From Caproiciproducens faecalis (GTDB taxonomy: Bacteria > Bacillota > Clostridia > Oscillospirales > Acutalibacteraceae): a DNA stretch of 64,000 nt. The DNA lies in contig NZ_JAGFNZ010000001.1 of assembly GCF_019448085.1 (NCBI RefSeq), positions 558,001-622,000 on the forward strand. The letters are read 5' to 3'. Position 1 is the first letter of the stretch. Every line of letters begins with the position of its first letter. Below, in pieces: positions 51,398 to 59,573 of this stretch. The position numbers and the translations under genes were made by a program. The notes under the pieces were generated by a model, which saw only the letters and a list, made by a program, of their open reading frames with translations, was not told where the DNA came from and did no database searches.

Positions 51398-52873
51398 TTA
51401 TGCCACGGTTATCACACACTGGCGAACCGCCTGCTGGCCCGGAAGTGTGGAATAAACGCCGGTGCAGCCGGCGCTTACGCCGCTGATTTTATAGTAGTAG
51501 CTCGAACCGACTTTCTGCGTCAAGACGGGTTTGAGCACACTGCCGTTTCCCGTTGTGAAAACCGGTGTGGCGCTTGTGCCATTGGGTGTGAATTTAAACT
51601 GATAGGTCGCGCCGCGTTTGATTGTGAAAGGGTGGGTCGTGTCGGAAATTACTCCGTTCGCTTTTCCGTTTGCGGTAAAGCTGGCGGAAAGACTGCCCAG
51701 TGTGGTAGTGATTTCAGCAGCACCCTGGTTCACATTTGTGATTTTATAAAGATAGCCGCCCGTGGTTTTCTGGTAAAAAGCCACGCTTACCGACGAAGGG
51801 TTGGAAGAAACCGCCGTGGGTCTGGAGGCTGAATTGGTGGTGATTTTATAGATATAGGAGCTGTTGGAGCCGAAATTATACGGATAGGTTGTGTCCGACT
51901 TAAAAGTTGTGTCGGGAGAAACCTGGGAAGGATCTTCAACAGGAGTCGTAGGCTGATTGACGGAGGAGTAATCCACATAGGAATAGTTCTGGTCAACTGC
52001 GCCGCTGATTCCGGGAACGGTTGCGGAGCCGTATTGCCACATGGTGTACGGATTGCTGTATTTGGCCACATCCACGCCCCAGTGCGCCACCCATTTGTCA
52101 TAGGGGTCAAGAATGGAGCTGGCAAGATTGGAGTTGTAGATACTGGGGGAGCTGTAAATGCCGGCCTTGTAGCCCGCGCTTTCAATCGCAGAGCAGAAGG
52201 TCTGGGCAATGCTGGACAGAAGCTCACGCGAAAGAACGCGCTGAGTACTGTCTTCAATATCGTAAAATACAGGGTAGTCGAGTTTGCGTCCATTTAAAAT
52301 GCTGAGGCACATCCGCGCTTCTTCGGCTGCCGCCGCCACGGTGGTCGCATAGCTGAAATGATAGACGCCTACCTTGATCCCGTTTGCGGTTGCCCCGCTG
52401 TAGTTGGCATTAAAATAAGCGTCGGTTTGCTGATCCCACATTTCGCTGCCGTAACCGGTGCGGATGATGGCGAAATCAACGCCGCTGCTTTTTACACTGC
52501 TCCAGTTAATATTGCCCTGCCATGCGGAAACGTCGATTCCCTTCAGCACAACATGAACGTTGCAGGTGGCGGTCTGGCCGTCGCTGGTTGTTGCCGTAAC
52601 GACTGCTCTTCCCAGTCCTGCGCCCGTTACCGTATTTCCCATTACGGTCGCCACGTTCGGGTCGCTGGATGTCAGGACAGCATCGCTCATAATGCATCCC
52701 ATAACGGAAGCCGTCAGAGAGGCGCTTTCGCCGATTCTTAAAGCCAGTTTGGTGCTGTCCAGGGTCATAGGTGCAGAGGTAATCGTGCTGGTGTCCGTCG
52801 CGTAAGCGGCGGTTGTGCAGAGTGATGCAATCATCGCGAGCGCCAATACGAGAGAGACGAGCTTTCTTTTCAT
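51398..52873 (-). CDS. secreted GH25 muramidase with Ig-like domain and C-terminal repeats
   Basis: 491 residues. Signal peptide (MKRKLVSLVLALAMIASLCTT, cleavage near AYA). A Big_2-type Ig-like domain spans about 35-110 (LRIGESASLTASV...VVTATTSDGQTATCNV). The GH25 catalytic domain spans about 113-305, with GIDVSAWQGNINWSSVK, the acidic pair in YPVFYDIED, and WVAHWG. Two related repeats of about 75-80 residues follow, each opening with SDTTYPYNF- or SDTTHPFTI-like sequence. It cleaves peptidoglycan glycan strands. ATG 52873 has GGAGG upstream. Confidence 0.9.
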   Translation of the reverse strand: MKRKLVSLVLALAMIASLCTTAAYATDTSTITSAPMTLDSTKLALRIGESASLTASVMGCIMSDAVLTSSDPNVATVMGNTVTGAGLGRAVVTATTSDGQTATCNVHVVLKGIDVSAWQGNINWSSVKSSGVDFAIIRTGYGSEMWDQQTDAYFNANYSGATANGIKVGVYHFSYATTVAAAAEEARMCLSILNGRKLDYPVFYDIEDSTQRVLSRELLSSIAQTFCSAIESAGYKAGIYSSPSIYNSNLASSILDPYDKWVAHWGVDVAKYSNPYTMWQYGSATVPGISGAVDQNYSYVDYSSVNQPTTPVEDPSQVSPDTTFKSDTTYPYNFGSNSSYIYKITTNSASRPTAVSSNPSSVSVAFYQKTTGGYLYKITNVNQGAAEITTTLGSLSASFTANGKANGVISDTTHPFTIKRGATYQFKFTPNGTSATPVFTTGNGSVLKPVLTQKVGSSYYYKISGVSAGCTGVYSTLPGQQAVRQCVITVA

Positions 52874-53003
52874 AGTTTTCCTCCAAATTGTTTTCGTTGT
52901 TCCATCATGTTTTACCCACTGAAATACGCAACAAAGTATGCATTTTTCTTCTCGGTCTTGAAGTAGCAATACTGCACAATACAGCAGGAACGATTTCATA
53001 TCA

Positions 53004-53032
53004 ATTATATTTTTAATTACTAATTATGTCAA
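53004..53032 (-). promoter_or_regulatory. consensus SigA promoter of the muramidase gene
   Basis: Minus strand: TTGACA (53032-53027), 17 bp, TATAAT (53009-53004), both perfect. The leader is about 125 nt. Confidence 0.88.
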
Positions 53033-53236
53033 GTAAGTATACTAAAAAACACCAATGCCTAAAATGCGTCAAATTTCCCAAAAAGAACAGCAAAACAGAA
53101 GAAAAGAAGCTAAAAATGGCAGTTTATCTGCGTATTAATGGAATACGGTCTTTCATACGCGGTTTTTTCCGTTGCTTTCTGGGTTTAATTACCATTTTGT
53201 TTTTTCCTGATCTTTTCAAGCACGGCAAAATTATAT

Positions 53237-53265
53237 TTGATTATTTTCCGTAAATGCTTTACAAT
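53237..53265 (+). promoter_or_regulatory. promoter of prfC
   Basis: TTGATT (53237-53242), 17 bp, TACAAT (53260-53265). The interval 53033-53236 holds only a doubtful 45-codon ORF. Confidence 0.7.
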
Positions 53266-53281
53266 GAACAAGTGTATTTTT

Positions 53282-53381
53282 ACAGCAATTCCGTTTCAGT
53301 TTGCGAGACAAAACACGTTTCTCCCCCGCCGAAGGTGGGGGAGAAACGCAAACTTTTTGTAGAATCAACTGAAACTGCTGT
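53282..53381 (+). promoter_or_regulatory. structured 5' leader of prfC with internal terminator-like hairpin
   Basis: Inner hairpin GTTTCTCCCCC / GGGGGAGAAAC (53317-53327, 53337-53347) is extended by GTTTGCG / CGCAAAC (53299-53305, 53347-53353) and followed by TTTTT (53354-53358). An outer stem pairs ACAGCA with TGCTGT (53282-53287, 53376-53381) and GTTTCAGTT with AACTGAAAC (53293-53301, 53367-53375). The outer stem and the extension share bases 53299-53301, so they compete in part. It ends 8 bp before the ribosome site. Confidence 0.7.
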
Positions 53382-53401
53382 AGTTGGTTGGAGGAAGTAA
53401 T

Positions 53402-54985
53402 TTGTCAAGTTATGTAAATGAGATTAAGAGAAGAAGGACATTCGCTATTATTTCCCACCCTGATGCGGGGAAGACGACCTTAACGGAGAAATTGCTGCTT
53501 TACGGCGGGGCGATTACGCTGGCCGGTTCTGTTAAGGGAAAAAGGACGGCGAAGCACGCTGTTTCCGACTGGATGGAAATTGAAAAGCAGAGAGGAATTT
53601 CGGTTACTTCTTCCGTTATGCAGTTCAATTACAACGACTACTGCATTAATATTTTGGACACCCCGGGTCATGAGGACTTTTCAGAGGACACCTACCGCAC
53701 CCTGATGGCTGCGGATTCCGCTGTCATGGTCATTGATGCCTCGAAGGGCGTTGAAAAGCAGACCCGTAAGCTGTTTAAGGTCTGTACGCTGAGGAATATC
53801 CCTATTTTTACATTTATCAATAAAATGGACAGAGAAGCCAGAAGCCCGTTTGACCTTCTGGAAGAGATTGAACAGGAGCTGGGAATCCGGACTTTTCCCA
53901 TGAACTGGCCGATCGGTTCGGGTAAAGAATTCAAAGGGGTCTATGACCGCAGTAAAAAAGAAATTATCGCCTTTACTGCCAACAACGGACAGCGGGAAGT
54001 GGAAGCGACTGAGGTCGACATTAATGATGAAAAACTGGAAGCGTTGATCGGAGAAGATCACCGCAAAATTCTGGTGGATGACATTGAGCTTCTGGACGGG
54101 GCGGGCGGCGAGTTCGATCTGGAAGCTGTCCGAACAGGCAGGCTTTCCCCTGTTTTCTTCGGTTCTGCGCTTACGAATTTCGGTGTAGAGCCGTTTTTGG
54201 AAGAGTTTTTGAATATGACGACGTCTCCCTTGCCCAGAGAGGCGGACACCGGCCTGATCGACCCGGTTACCAATGAGTTTTCCGCCTTCGTCTTTAAAAT
54301 TCAGGCCAATATGAACAAGGCGCACCGCGACAGAATCGCTTTTATGCGCATTTGTTCGGGCAGGTTTGAAAAAGGCATGGAAGTCATGCATATGCAGGGC
54401 GGCAAAAAGATGAAGCTTTCCCAGCCCCAGCAGCTGATGGCACAGGACAGGGAAGTGATTGACGAGGCGTACGCGGGCGATATTATCGGCGTGTTCGACC
54501 CGGGCATCTTTTCTATCGGCGACACCATCTGCACCCCGCCACAGAAATTTCTGTTCAGCGGCATCCCGACCTTTGCACCGGAGCACTTTAACCGTGTCCT
54601 GCAGGTGGATACCATGAAAAGAAAGCAGTTTGTCAAGGGAATGTCACAGATTGCGCAGGAGGGCGCCATCCAGATCTTTCAGGAGCTGGGCGGCGGTATG
54701 GAAGAGGTGATCGTCGGCGTGGTGGGTACCCTTCAATTCGACGTTCTGGGATACCGCCTTAAAAATGAGTACAATGTGGATATTCGCATGGACGGCCTGC
54801 CGTATCAGTATATCCGCTGGATTGAAAATGAAGAGCTTGACCCCAAAACCCTGAACCTTACATCCGATACGAAACGGATACAGGATTTGAAGGGGAACCG
54901 TTTACTTGTTTTTGCGAATGAGTGGAGCATCCGCTGGGCGGAGGAGCACAATAAGGAACTGAAGCTGGCGGAATTCGGCAGATAA
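53402..54985 (+). CDS. prfC: peptide chain release factor 3
   Basis: 527 residues. GTPase domain with G1 SHPDAGKTT, G2 region RGISVTSSVMQF, G3 DTPGHEDF and G4 FINKMDREARSPFDLLEEIE, the last typical of RF3 rather than EF-G. Domains II-III follow. It recycles RF1/RF2 from the ribosome after termination. TTG 53402 is chosen with GGAGG 7 bp upstream. Confidence 0.94.
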   Translation: MSSYVNEIKRRRTFAIISHPDAGKTTLTEKLLLYGGAITLAGSVKGKRTAKHAVSDWMEIEKQRGISVTSSVMQFNYNDYCINILDTPGHEDFSEDTYRTLMAADSAVMVIDASKGVEKQTRKLFKVCTLRNIPIFTFINKMDREARSPFDLLEEIEQELGIRTFPMNWPIGSGKEFKGVYDRSKKEIIAFTANNGQREVEATEVDINDEKLEALIGEDHRKILVDDIELLDGAGGEFDLEAVRTGRLSPVFFGSALTNFGVEPFLEEFLNMTTSPLPREADTGLIDPVTNEFSAFVFKIQANMNKAHRDRIAFMRICSGRFEKGMEVMHMQGGKKMKLSQPQQLMAQDREVIDEAYAGDIIGVFDPGIFSIGDTICTPPQKFLFSGIPTFAPEHFNRVLQVDTMKRKQFVKGMSQIAQEGAIQIFQELGGGMEEVIVGVVGTLQFDVLGYRLKNEYNVDIRMDGLPYQYIRWIENEELDPKTLNLTSDTKRIQDLKGNRLLVFANEWSIRWAEEHNKELKLAEFGR

Positions 54986-55013
54986 CAGCGAATACAGTAT
55001 GGGAGGGACTCTT

Positions 55014-55976
55014 GTGCGGTTTTTAAAGAGCTTTAATGCGTTTATTGAAAAGTGGATGGCATTGGTTACGCCGCTTTGCCTTCTTACCGGGGTGATTTTT
55101 GCGGATCAGTTCAGCCGCATGCTGTTTTTGGTTCCCTATATCTTTGCGTTTATGACCTTCTGCGGCAGCCTTGGCTCTAAATTTTCCGACATTGGGAAGG
55201 TGGTACAGCACCCGTTGCCTCTCATTCTCTCCGTGCTGATTCTCCATCTGCTTCTGCCGTTTCTGGCGCTCGGAGCGGGCAGCCTGCTTTTCCCGCAAAG
55301 CCCTTATATCATTACCGGCATGGTTCTGGAATTTGTGGTACCGAGCGCGGTAGTCAGTACCATGTGGGTATCCATCTATCGTGGGAGTACTCCGTTTACG
55401 CTGTCCCTGCTGTTGATTGACACGCTGCTGGCACCGTTTTGTGTACCGTTCAGCTTACGTTTGTTTGTCGGTTCCAGCGTGCAGGTGGATGCGTCGGGGA
55501 TGATGAAAGAACTGCTGCTGATGGTGGGCATTCCGGCGCTGGTGGGGATGACGCTGAACCAGCTTACGCGGGGCTCGGTTAAGCAGACCCTTTCGCCCAA
55601 GCTGGCGCCGTTTGGAAAAATCGCATTAATACTCGTGGTTTGCGCTAATTCCTCTAAAGTAGCGCCTTTTATTCGCCATATGACGCCGCAGCTGTTTGCG
55701 GTAGCCGGGGTCATTCTGCTGCTCGCCGCGGCGGGATATGCTCTGGGGTGGGCCGTTTCGGCGGTGCTGAAGCAAAAGCGCGAGCTTGTCGTGTCCATGT
55801 CGTTCGGCTGCGGGATGAGAAATATCAGCGCGGGCGCGGTGATTGCCGCGGCGTATTTTCCGGCGGAAGTCATGTTCCCGGTGATGATCGGTACTTTATT
55901 TCAGCAGATACTTGCCGCCAGCTTCGCGCAGCTTTTGAAAAAGCATTATGGATTGCCCGGCGAAGATGCCTGTTGA
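55014..55976 (+). CDS. BASS-family (bile acid:Na+ symporter type) transporter
   Basis: 320 residues, about ten membrane helices. Motifs include FMTFCGSLGSKFSDIG, FVVPSAVVSTMWVSIYRG and FGCGMRNISAGAVIAAAYFP, the last corresponding to the conserved helix-9 crossover region. GTG start with GGGAGGG upstream. It follows prfC by 28 bp and is probably cotranscribed. Such bacterial proteins move organic anions such as pantoate or keto acids; substrate unknown. Confidence 0.82.
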   Translation: MRFLKSFNAFIEKWMALVTPLCLLTGVIFADQFSRMLFLVPYIFAFMTFCGSLGSKFSDIGKVVQHPLPLILSVLILHLLLPFLALGAGSLLFPQSPYIITGMVLEFVVPSAVVSTMWVSIYRGSTPFTLSLLLIDTLLAPFCVPFSLRLFVGSSVQVDASGMMKELLLMVGIPALVGMTLNQLTRGSVKQTLSPKLAPFGKIALILVVCANSSKVAPFIRHMTPQLFAVAGVILLLAAAGYALGWAVSAVLKQKRELVVSMSFGCGMRNISAGAVIAAAYFPAEVMFPVMIGTLFQQILAASFAQLLKKHYGLPGEDAC

Positions 55977-55997
55977 GCAGCGGATTTCTACATATGC

Positions 55998-56047
55998 AAA
56001 ACGCGCCCTGAACGGATGGAAAATCCGAATCAGAGCGCGTTTTTTTA
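55998..56047. terminator. terminator between convergent genes
   Basis: Imperfect hairpin: outer arms AACGCGC/GCGCGTT and inner CGGAT/ATCCG, then seven T on the plus strand and an A-rich lead that serves the minus strand less well. Confidence 0.7.
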
Positions 56048-56064
56048 CCGGTATCGCTATAGGT

Positions 56065-56439
56065 TCAGTCCCTGTCTTCCGCCAGAATTTCCAGCCAGTA
56101 TCCGTCGGGATCGGAAATGAAATACAGGTCCATGTCATGGTTTTCGTAACAGATGCAGCCCATTTCCTTGTGCAGGGCATAGGCTTCCGCCTTGTCGGGC
56201 ACACTGAACGCAATGTGAATTTCGTTATCGCCCAGATTGTACGGCTCTTTGCGGTCACGCAGCCAGGTCAGCTCCAGCTGATGCTCCGTCTGGCCGTCCC
56301 CGAGAAAAGCCAGAATAAACGAGCCGTCCGACGCGGTTTTGCGTTTTATTTCTGTCAGCCCGAGCGCTTTTTTGTAAAACGCAATGCTTTTGTCTAAATC
56401 AAATACATTCAGATTGTTGTGAAGAAATTTCGCTTTCAT
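56065..56439 (-). CDS. glyoxalase I / lactoylglutathione lyase-family protein
   Basis: 124 residues, VOC fold in two halves: FLHNNLNVFDLDKSIAFYKKALGL and HIAFSVPDKAEAYALHKEMG...ISDPDGYWLEILAED. Metal-ligand positions (H near 6, E near 60, H near 78, E near 120) are present. It detoxifies methylglyoxal adducts if the family role holds. ATG 56439 has GGAGG 7 bp upstream. Divergent from the Crp/Fnr gene. Confidence 0.87.
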   Translation of the reverse strand: MKAKFLHNNLNVFDLDKSIAFYKKALGLTEIKRKTASDGSFILAFLGDGQTEHQLELTWLRDRKEPYNLGDNEIHIAFSVPDKAEAYALHKEMGCICYENHDMDLYFISDPDGYWLEILAEDRD

Positions 56440-56525
56440 AAAGACACCTCCGTCCGTTATGGGTTTATTATATTTCATATCCGGCAGCTTTTCAATATCG
56501 AAGTGTTGAAAACCGATGCGTCAGG

Positions 56526-56554
56526 TTGTTTTTTCGGCGGTTTCAGGCTATAAT
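56526..56554 (+). promoter_or_regulatory. promoter of the Crp/Fnr gene
   Basis: TTGTTT (56526-56531), 17 bp, TATAAT (56549-56554). This argues for the TTG start at 56616 rather than ATGs upstream. Confidence 0.65.
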
Positions 56555-56615
56555 CATGCTGAGCCGTCTTGTAAAAAAGGCTCTTGAAACACCTCTGAAA
56601 GGAAGTGGTTTTCGT

Positions 56616-57305
56616 TTGAAGAAATCCGTCGGTGTACTGGAAAAATGCGTATTGTTTCACGGAATTACTACTGAGGAAATCTCTCAGATGCTGAACTGCC
56701 TTGCTCCGCGGCAGGCTGAGTATGTCAAGGGCGGAATCATCGCACAGGCCGCCGGACTGATGCAGGAAGTCGGAATTGTGCTCGACGGAACGGTCGCTGT
56801 CACAAAAGAAACCCCAATGGGAGAACGGATTGTTCTGAACAAAATCCAGCCCGGGGGCATCTTTGGAGAAGTGGCGGCGCTGTCGGACTTTCAGCGTTCT
56901 CCGGCGACGATTTTCGCGCTGGAAAAAAGTACGGTGATGTTTATCCGGCCATCCAAAATTCTGGTGCCCTGCAGCCATATCTGCCGCTGGCATACCCGGC
57001 TGACAGAAAATCTGATTCACATTGTGGCGGACAGGGCGCTGTACCTGAACCGAAAAATTGATTTTCTTACCATTAAAAGCATGCGCGGCAAGCTGTGCAC
57101 CTACCTTTACGAGCAGTACTGCAAGTCGGGAAAACCGCGTTTCACCCTGCCGTATAACCGCAATGAACTCGCGGATTTCCTCAATGTTTCCCGCCCGTCC
57201 ATGTCGCGGGAGCTTGGCCGGATGCGCGATGAAGGGATTCTCTCTTTCCACGGGGACAGTTTTGAACTGCTCGACGTGGAAACCGTAAAAAGTTATGTGC
57301 AGTAG
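56616..57305 (+). CDS. Crp/Fnr-family transcriptional regulator
   Basis: 229 residues. Cyclic-nucleotide-binding-like sensor (VKGGIIAQAAGLMQEVGIVLDGTVAV...GGIFGEVAALSDFQRSPATIFAL), dimer helix, then helix-turn-helix YNRNELADFLNVSRPSMSRELGRMRDEGIL. There is no N-terminal FNR cysteine cluster. TTG 56616 with AGGAAG about 10 bp upstream. Leads an operon with HD-domain and radical SAM genes. Effector unknown. Confidence 0.87.
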   Translation: MKKSVGVLEKCVLFHGITTEEISQMLNCLAPRQAEYVKGGIIAQAAGLMQEVGIVLDGTVAVTKETPMGERIVLNKIQPGGIFGEVAALSDFQRSPATIFALEKSTVMFIRPSKILVPCSHICRWHTRLTENLIHIVADRALYLNRKIDFLTIKSMRGKLCTYLYEQYCKSGKPRFTLPYNRNELADFLNVSRPSMSRELGRMRDEGILSFHGDSFELLDVETVKSYVQ

Positions 57306-57329
57306 GCGGAAACGAAAGGATGGGAGACA

Positions 57330-57839
57330 ATGAACAATCTGAGCAATACCATTCTGAAAGCGATGATAAGCTATAATGTGGGAGACCCGAAAAGGGTACA
57401 GCACGCGCTGAAGGTGTACGCGTTTGCAAAGTCCATTGGCGAACTGGAGGGACTGGACGGAAATACGGCGGAAATTCTGGAGCTTGCCGCCATCCTTCAC
57501 GATATCGGAATTTGCAACAGCGAGAAGAAATACGGTTCCTCCGCCGGAAAATATCAGGAGCTGGAGGGCCCGCCGATAGCAAAAAAAATCCTTCTGGACG
57601 CCGGTGCCGAACAGGCGGTGATTGACCGGGTTTGCTTTTTGATTGGCCACCATCACACCTATACCGAAATCAGTGGTCTGGACTATCAGATTCTGGTGGA
57701 AGCTGATTTTCTGGTGAATCTTTATGAGGACGGCATGGGTAAATTGCAGGCACAAACTGTTTTGCAAAAATATTTCAAGACGAAAACGGGCAAAGAATAC
57801 CTTACAGAAATGTATTTACAGTCCGAAGCGGAGGAATGA
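57330..57839 (+). CDS. HD-domain phosphohydrolase
   Basis: 169 residues. HD motif residues: His in RVQHALKVYAFA, HD in AAILHDIGIC, HH in LIGHHHTY and Asp in LVEADFLVNL. These bind metal in nucleotide- or phosphate-hydrolysing HD proteins. It lies 24 bp after the regulator; the next start overlaps its end region with only 1 bp between. Substrate unknown. Confidence 0.82.
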   Translation: MNNLSNTILKAMISYNVGDPKRVQHALKVYAFAKSIGELEGLDGNTAEILELAAILHDIGICNSEKKYGSSAGKYQELEGPPIAKKILLDAGAEQAVIDRVCFLIGHHHTYTEISGLDYQILVEADFLVNLYEDGMGKLQAQTVLQKYFKTKTGKEYLTEMYLQSEAEE

Positions 57840-57840
57840 T

Positions 57841-58776
57841 TTGAAAAGCCCTTTTCTTTATTCCAACGATAATAAACGATATCATACCCTGAGCTATCAC
57901 CTGAAACAGCGGTTTGACCGGCGGGTTTTCAAAGCTGTGATCGACGCGGGCTTTACCTGTCCTAATCTGGACGGTTCCAGGGGCTTTGGCGGCTGTACTT
58001 ATTGTTTATCCGGCAGCGGGGACTTTACCCACGGAGCGGACAGGGACGTTGCCGAGCAGGTGCGCATGGAGCTCGATCGGGTGCGCGAAAAAACGCCCGG
58101 TGCGGATGTGATCGCCTATTTTCAGGCGCACACAAACACTTATGCGCCGCTTTCCAGACTGCGGGAACTGTATGAATCCGCCCTGAGCGTTGACGGCGTG
58201 TGCGGCCTCAGCATCGCCACGCGCGCGGATGCTCTGGAACAGGAGACGATGGATTATCTGGCGGAACTTTCCCAAAGGACGTACCTGACGGTGGAACTGG
58301 GGCTGCAGACCGTCCATGATGCTACCGCCGAAAGAATCAACCGGTGCCATACTTATTCCGAATTTGAAGAAGCTTTTCAGGCGCTCAAATCCCGCGGAAT
58401 CCGTGTCTGTGTACACCTTATCAACGGACTTCCTGGAGAAACTCCGGAAATGATGCTCGAGTCTGCCCGGACGGTCGGTGAGCTTGAGGCGGACGCGTTG
58501 AAAATCCATCTACTGCAGATTATGAAGGGGACTCTCATGGAGCGCCAGCTTGCCGCAGGGGAAATGATCCCCATGACCCGGGAGGGTTATCTGGACGTTG
58601 TCTGCTCTCAGCTGGAGGTTCTGCCGCCCGAGACGGTGATTGAACGGATCACCGGCGACGGCGCTCACGACAAACTGATTGCGCCGCGCTGGGGCGTAGA
58701 TAAAATCGCCGTGCTCGGCGGAATAGACCACTCGCTTGTCCAAAAAGACACCTGGCAGGGAAAGCGGTATCCATAA
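57841..58776 (+). CDS. radical SAM protein of the YhcC/YtqA (TIGR01212) family
   Basis: 311 residues. The Fe-S/SAM cysteines are in CPNLDGSRGFGGCTYC near residues 40-55; the wide first gap is characteristic of this family. Then AYFQAHTNTYAPLSRL, TVELGLQTVHDATAERINRCH and HLINGLPGETPEMM. Reaction unproven. TTG start with GGAG about 6 bp upstream, tightly coupled to the HD gene. Confidence 0.88.
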   Translation: MKSPFLYSNDNKRYHTLSYHLKQRFDRRVFKAVIDAGFTCPNLDGSRGFGGCTYCLSGSGDFTHGADRDVAEQVRMELDRVREKTPGADVIAYFQAHTNTYAPLSRLRELYESALSVDGVCGLSIATRADALEQETMDYLAELSQRTYLTVELGLQTVHDATAERINRCHTYSEFEEAFQALKSRGIRVCVHLINGLPGETPEMMLESARTVGELEADALKIHLLQIMKGTLMERQLAAGEMIPMTREGYLDVVCSQLEVLPPETVIERITGDGAHDKLIAPRWGVDKIAVLGGIDHSLVQKDTWQGKRYP

Positions 58777-58778
58777 AA

Positions 58779-58811
58779 AAAGAGCGCCCTTTCAACGAAA
58801 AAGCGCTCCGA
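58779..58811 (-). terminator. terminator of the MBL-fold gene
   Basis: Arms GAGCGC/GCGCTC flank a partly paired stem (CCCTTTC/GAAAAAG); seven T on the minus strand follow. Confidence 0.75.
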
Positions 58812-58820
58812 ATCATCTTT

Positions 58821-59549
58821 TTATGCTTCTGATTTCTGAAACGAAATCAGTTCTCCCCTTCGGGAAAAGAATGCAATTTTCTCGCGGTAGCTTTCGGTGC
58901 GGCTGTCGGCTTTCAGCTCCTCAAAAACAGAAGTGTTTTCGCTGAAATGCATCGGTACAACCAGATCTGCGCCCACGGTTTTCATAAAGTAATCCAGACC
59001 GCGCAGAGCATTGTCTTCCAGTCTGGGGTCGGCGGGGACAAAAGCAATGTCGATTTTTTCGTCTTTCAGCGTGTCAATCTGTTCCCGATAACGGCGGGTC
59101 ATTTCGCTGTTGTCGCTGTCGGGTTCCCCGTTCCAGTACCAGTCGTTTAAATCCCCGGCGTGATAAATGCACAGTCCGTCCGCCTTGACAAGAAACGCCA
59201 CGCCGATATCTGTGGATTCAAGCGTTCGTACGCTCAGGTCGCCAAGGTCATATTCTTTGCCGGGGCTGACTTTGATTACGTCTTCCTGTGTTTTAATGTC
59301 GTCGGACAGGATATATCGGATATTGCCGATGGTTTTGCGCCAACTGAAAATCTTGGGATTATAGTGGTCGGGGTGGCTGTGAGAGACAAAAACAACCACA
59401 TTCTGATCCTCAGTTTCCTTCGGGTCAACGACTCCCTTGTCAGAACCGCAGCCCTTCGGGGAATCTAGATAATAATCAAAAATAAAAAGATGGCTGTCCG
59501 TTTTCAGAGAAAATCCGCTGTTGTAAAGGTACCGGATTTCGGTTTTCAT
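58821..59549 (-). CDS. metallo-beta-lactamase-fold hydrolase
   Basis: 242 residues. Zinc motif SHSHPDHYNPKIF near residue 58, then IYHAGDLNDWYW near 130 and VPMHFSENT near 200, matching UlaG-like or general MBL hydrolases. No signal peptide. ATG 59549 is 7 bp from GGAG, while ATG 59555 is too close. It follows the MltG gene by 24 bp. Confidence 0.85.
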   Translation of the reverse strand: MKTEIRYLYNSGFSLKTDSHLFIFDYYLDSPKGCGSDKGVVDPKETEDQNVVVFVSHSHPDHYNPKIFSWRKTIGNIRYILSDDIKTQEDVIKVSPGKEYDLGDLSVRTLESTDIGVAFLVKADGLCIYHAGDLNDWYWNGEPDSDNSEMTRRYREQIDTLKDEKIDIAFVPADPRLEDNALRGLDYFMKTVGADLVVPMHFSENTSVFEELKADSRTESYREKIAFFSRRGELISFQKSEA

Positions 59550-59573
59550 ATCCATTCTCCTTCCTTTTAACGG

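Noticed and set aside
53116-53253. possible 45-codon ORF (MAVYLRINGIRSFIRG...) upstream of prfC
   Set aside because: Only a weak ribosome site, and its 3' end overlaps the prfC -35 element. Not listed as a gene.
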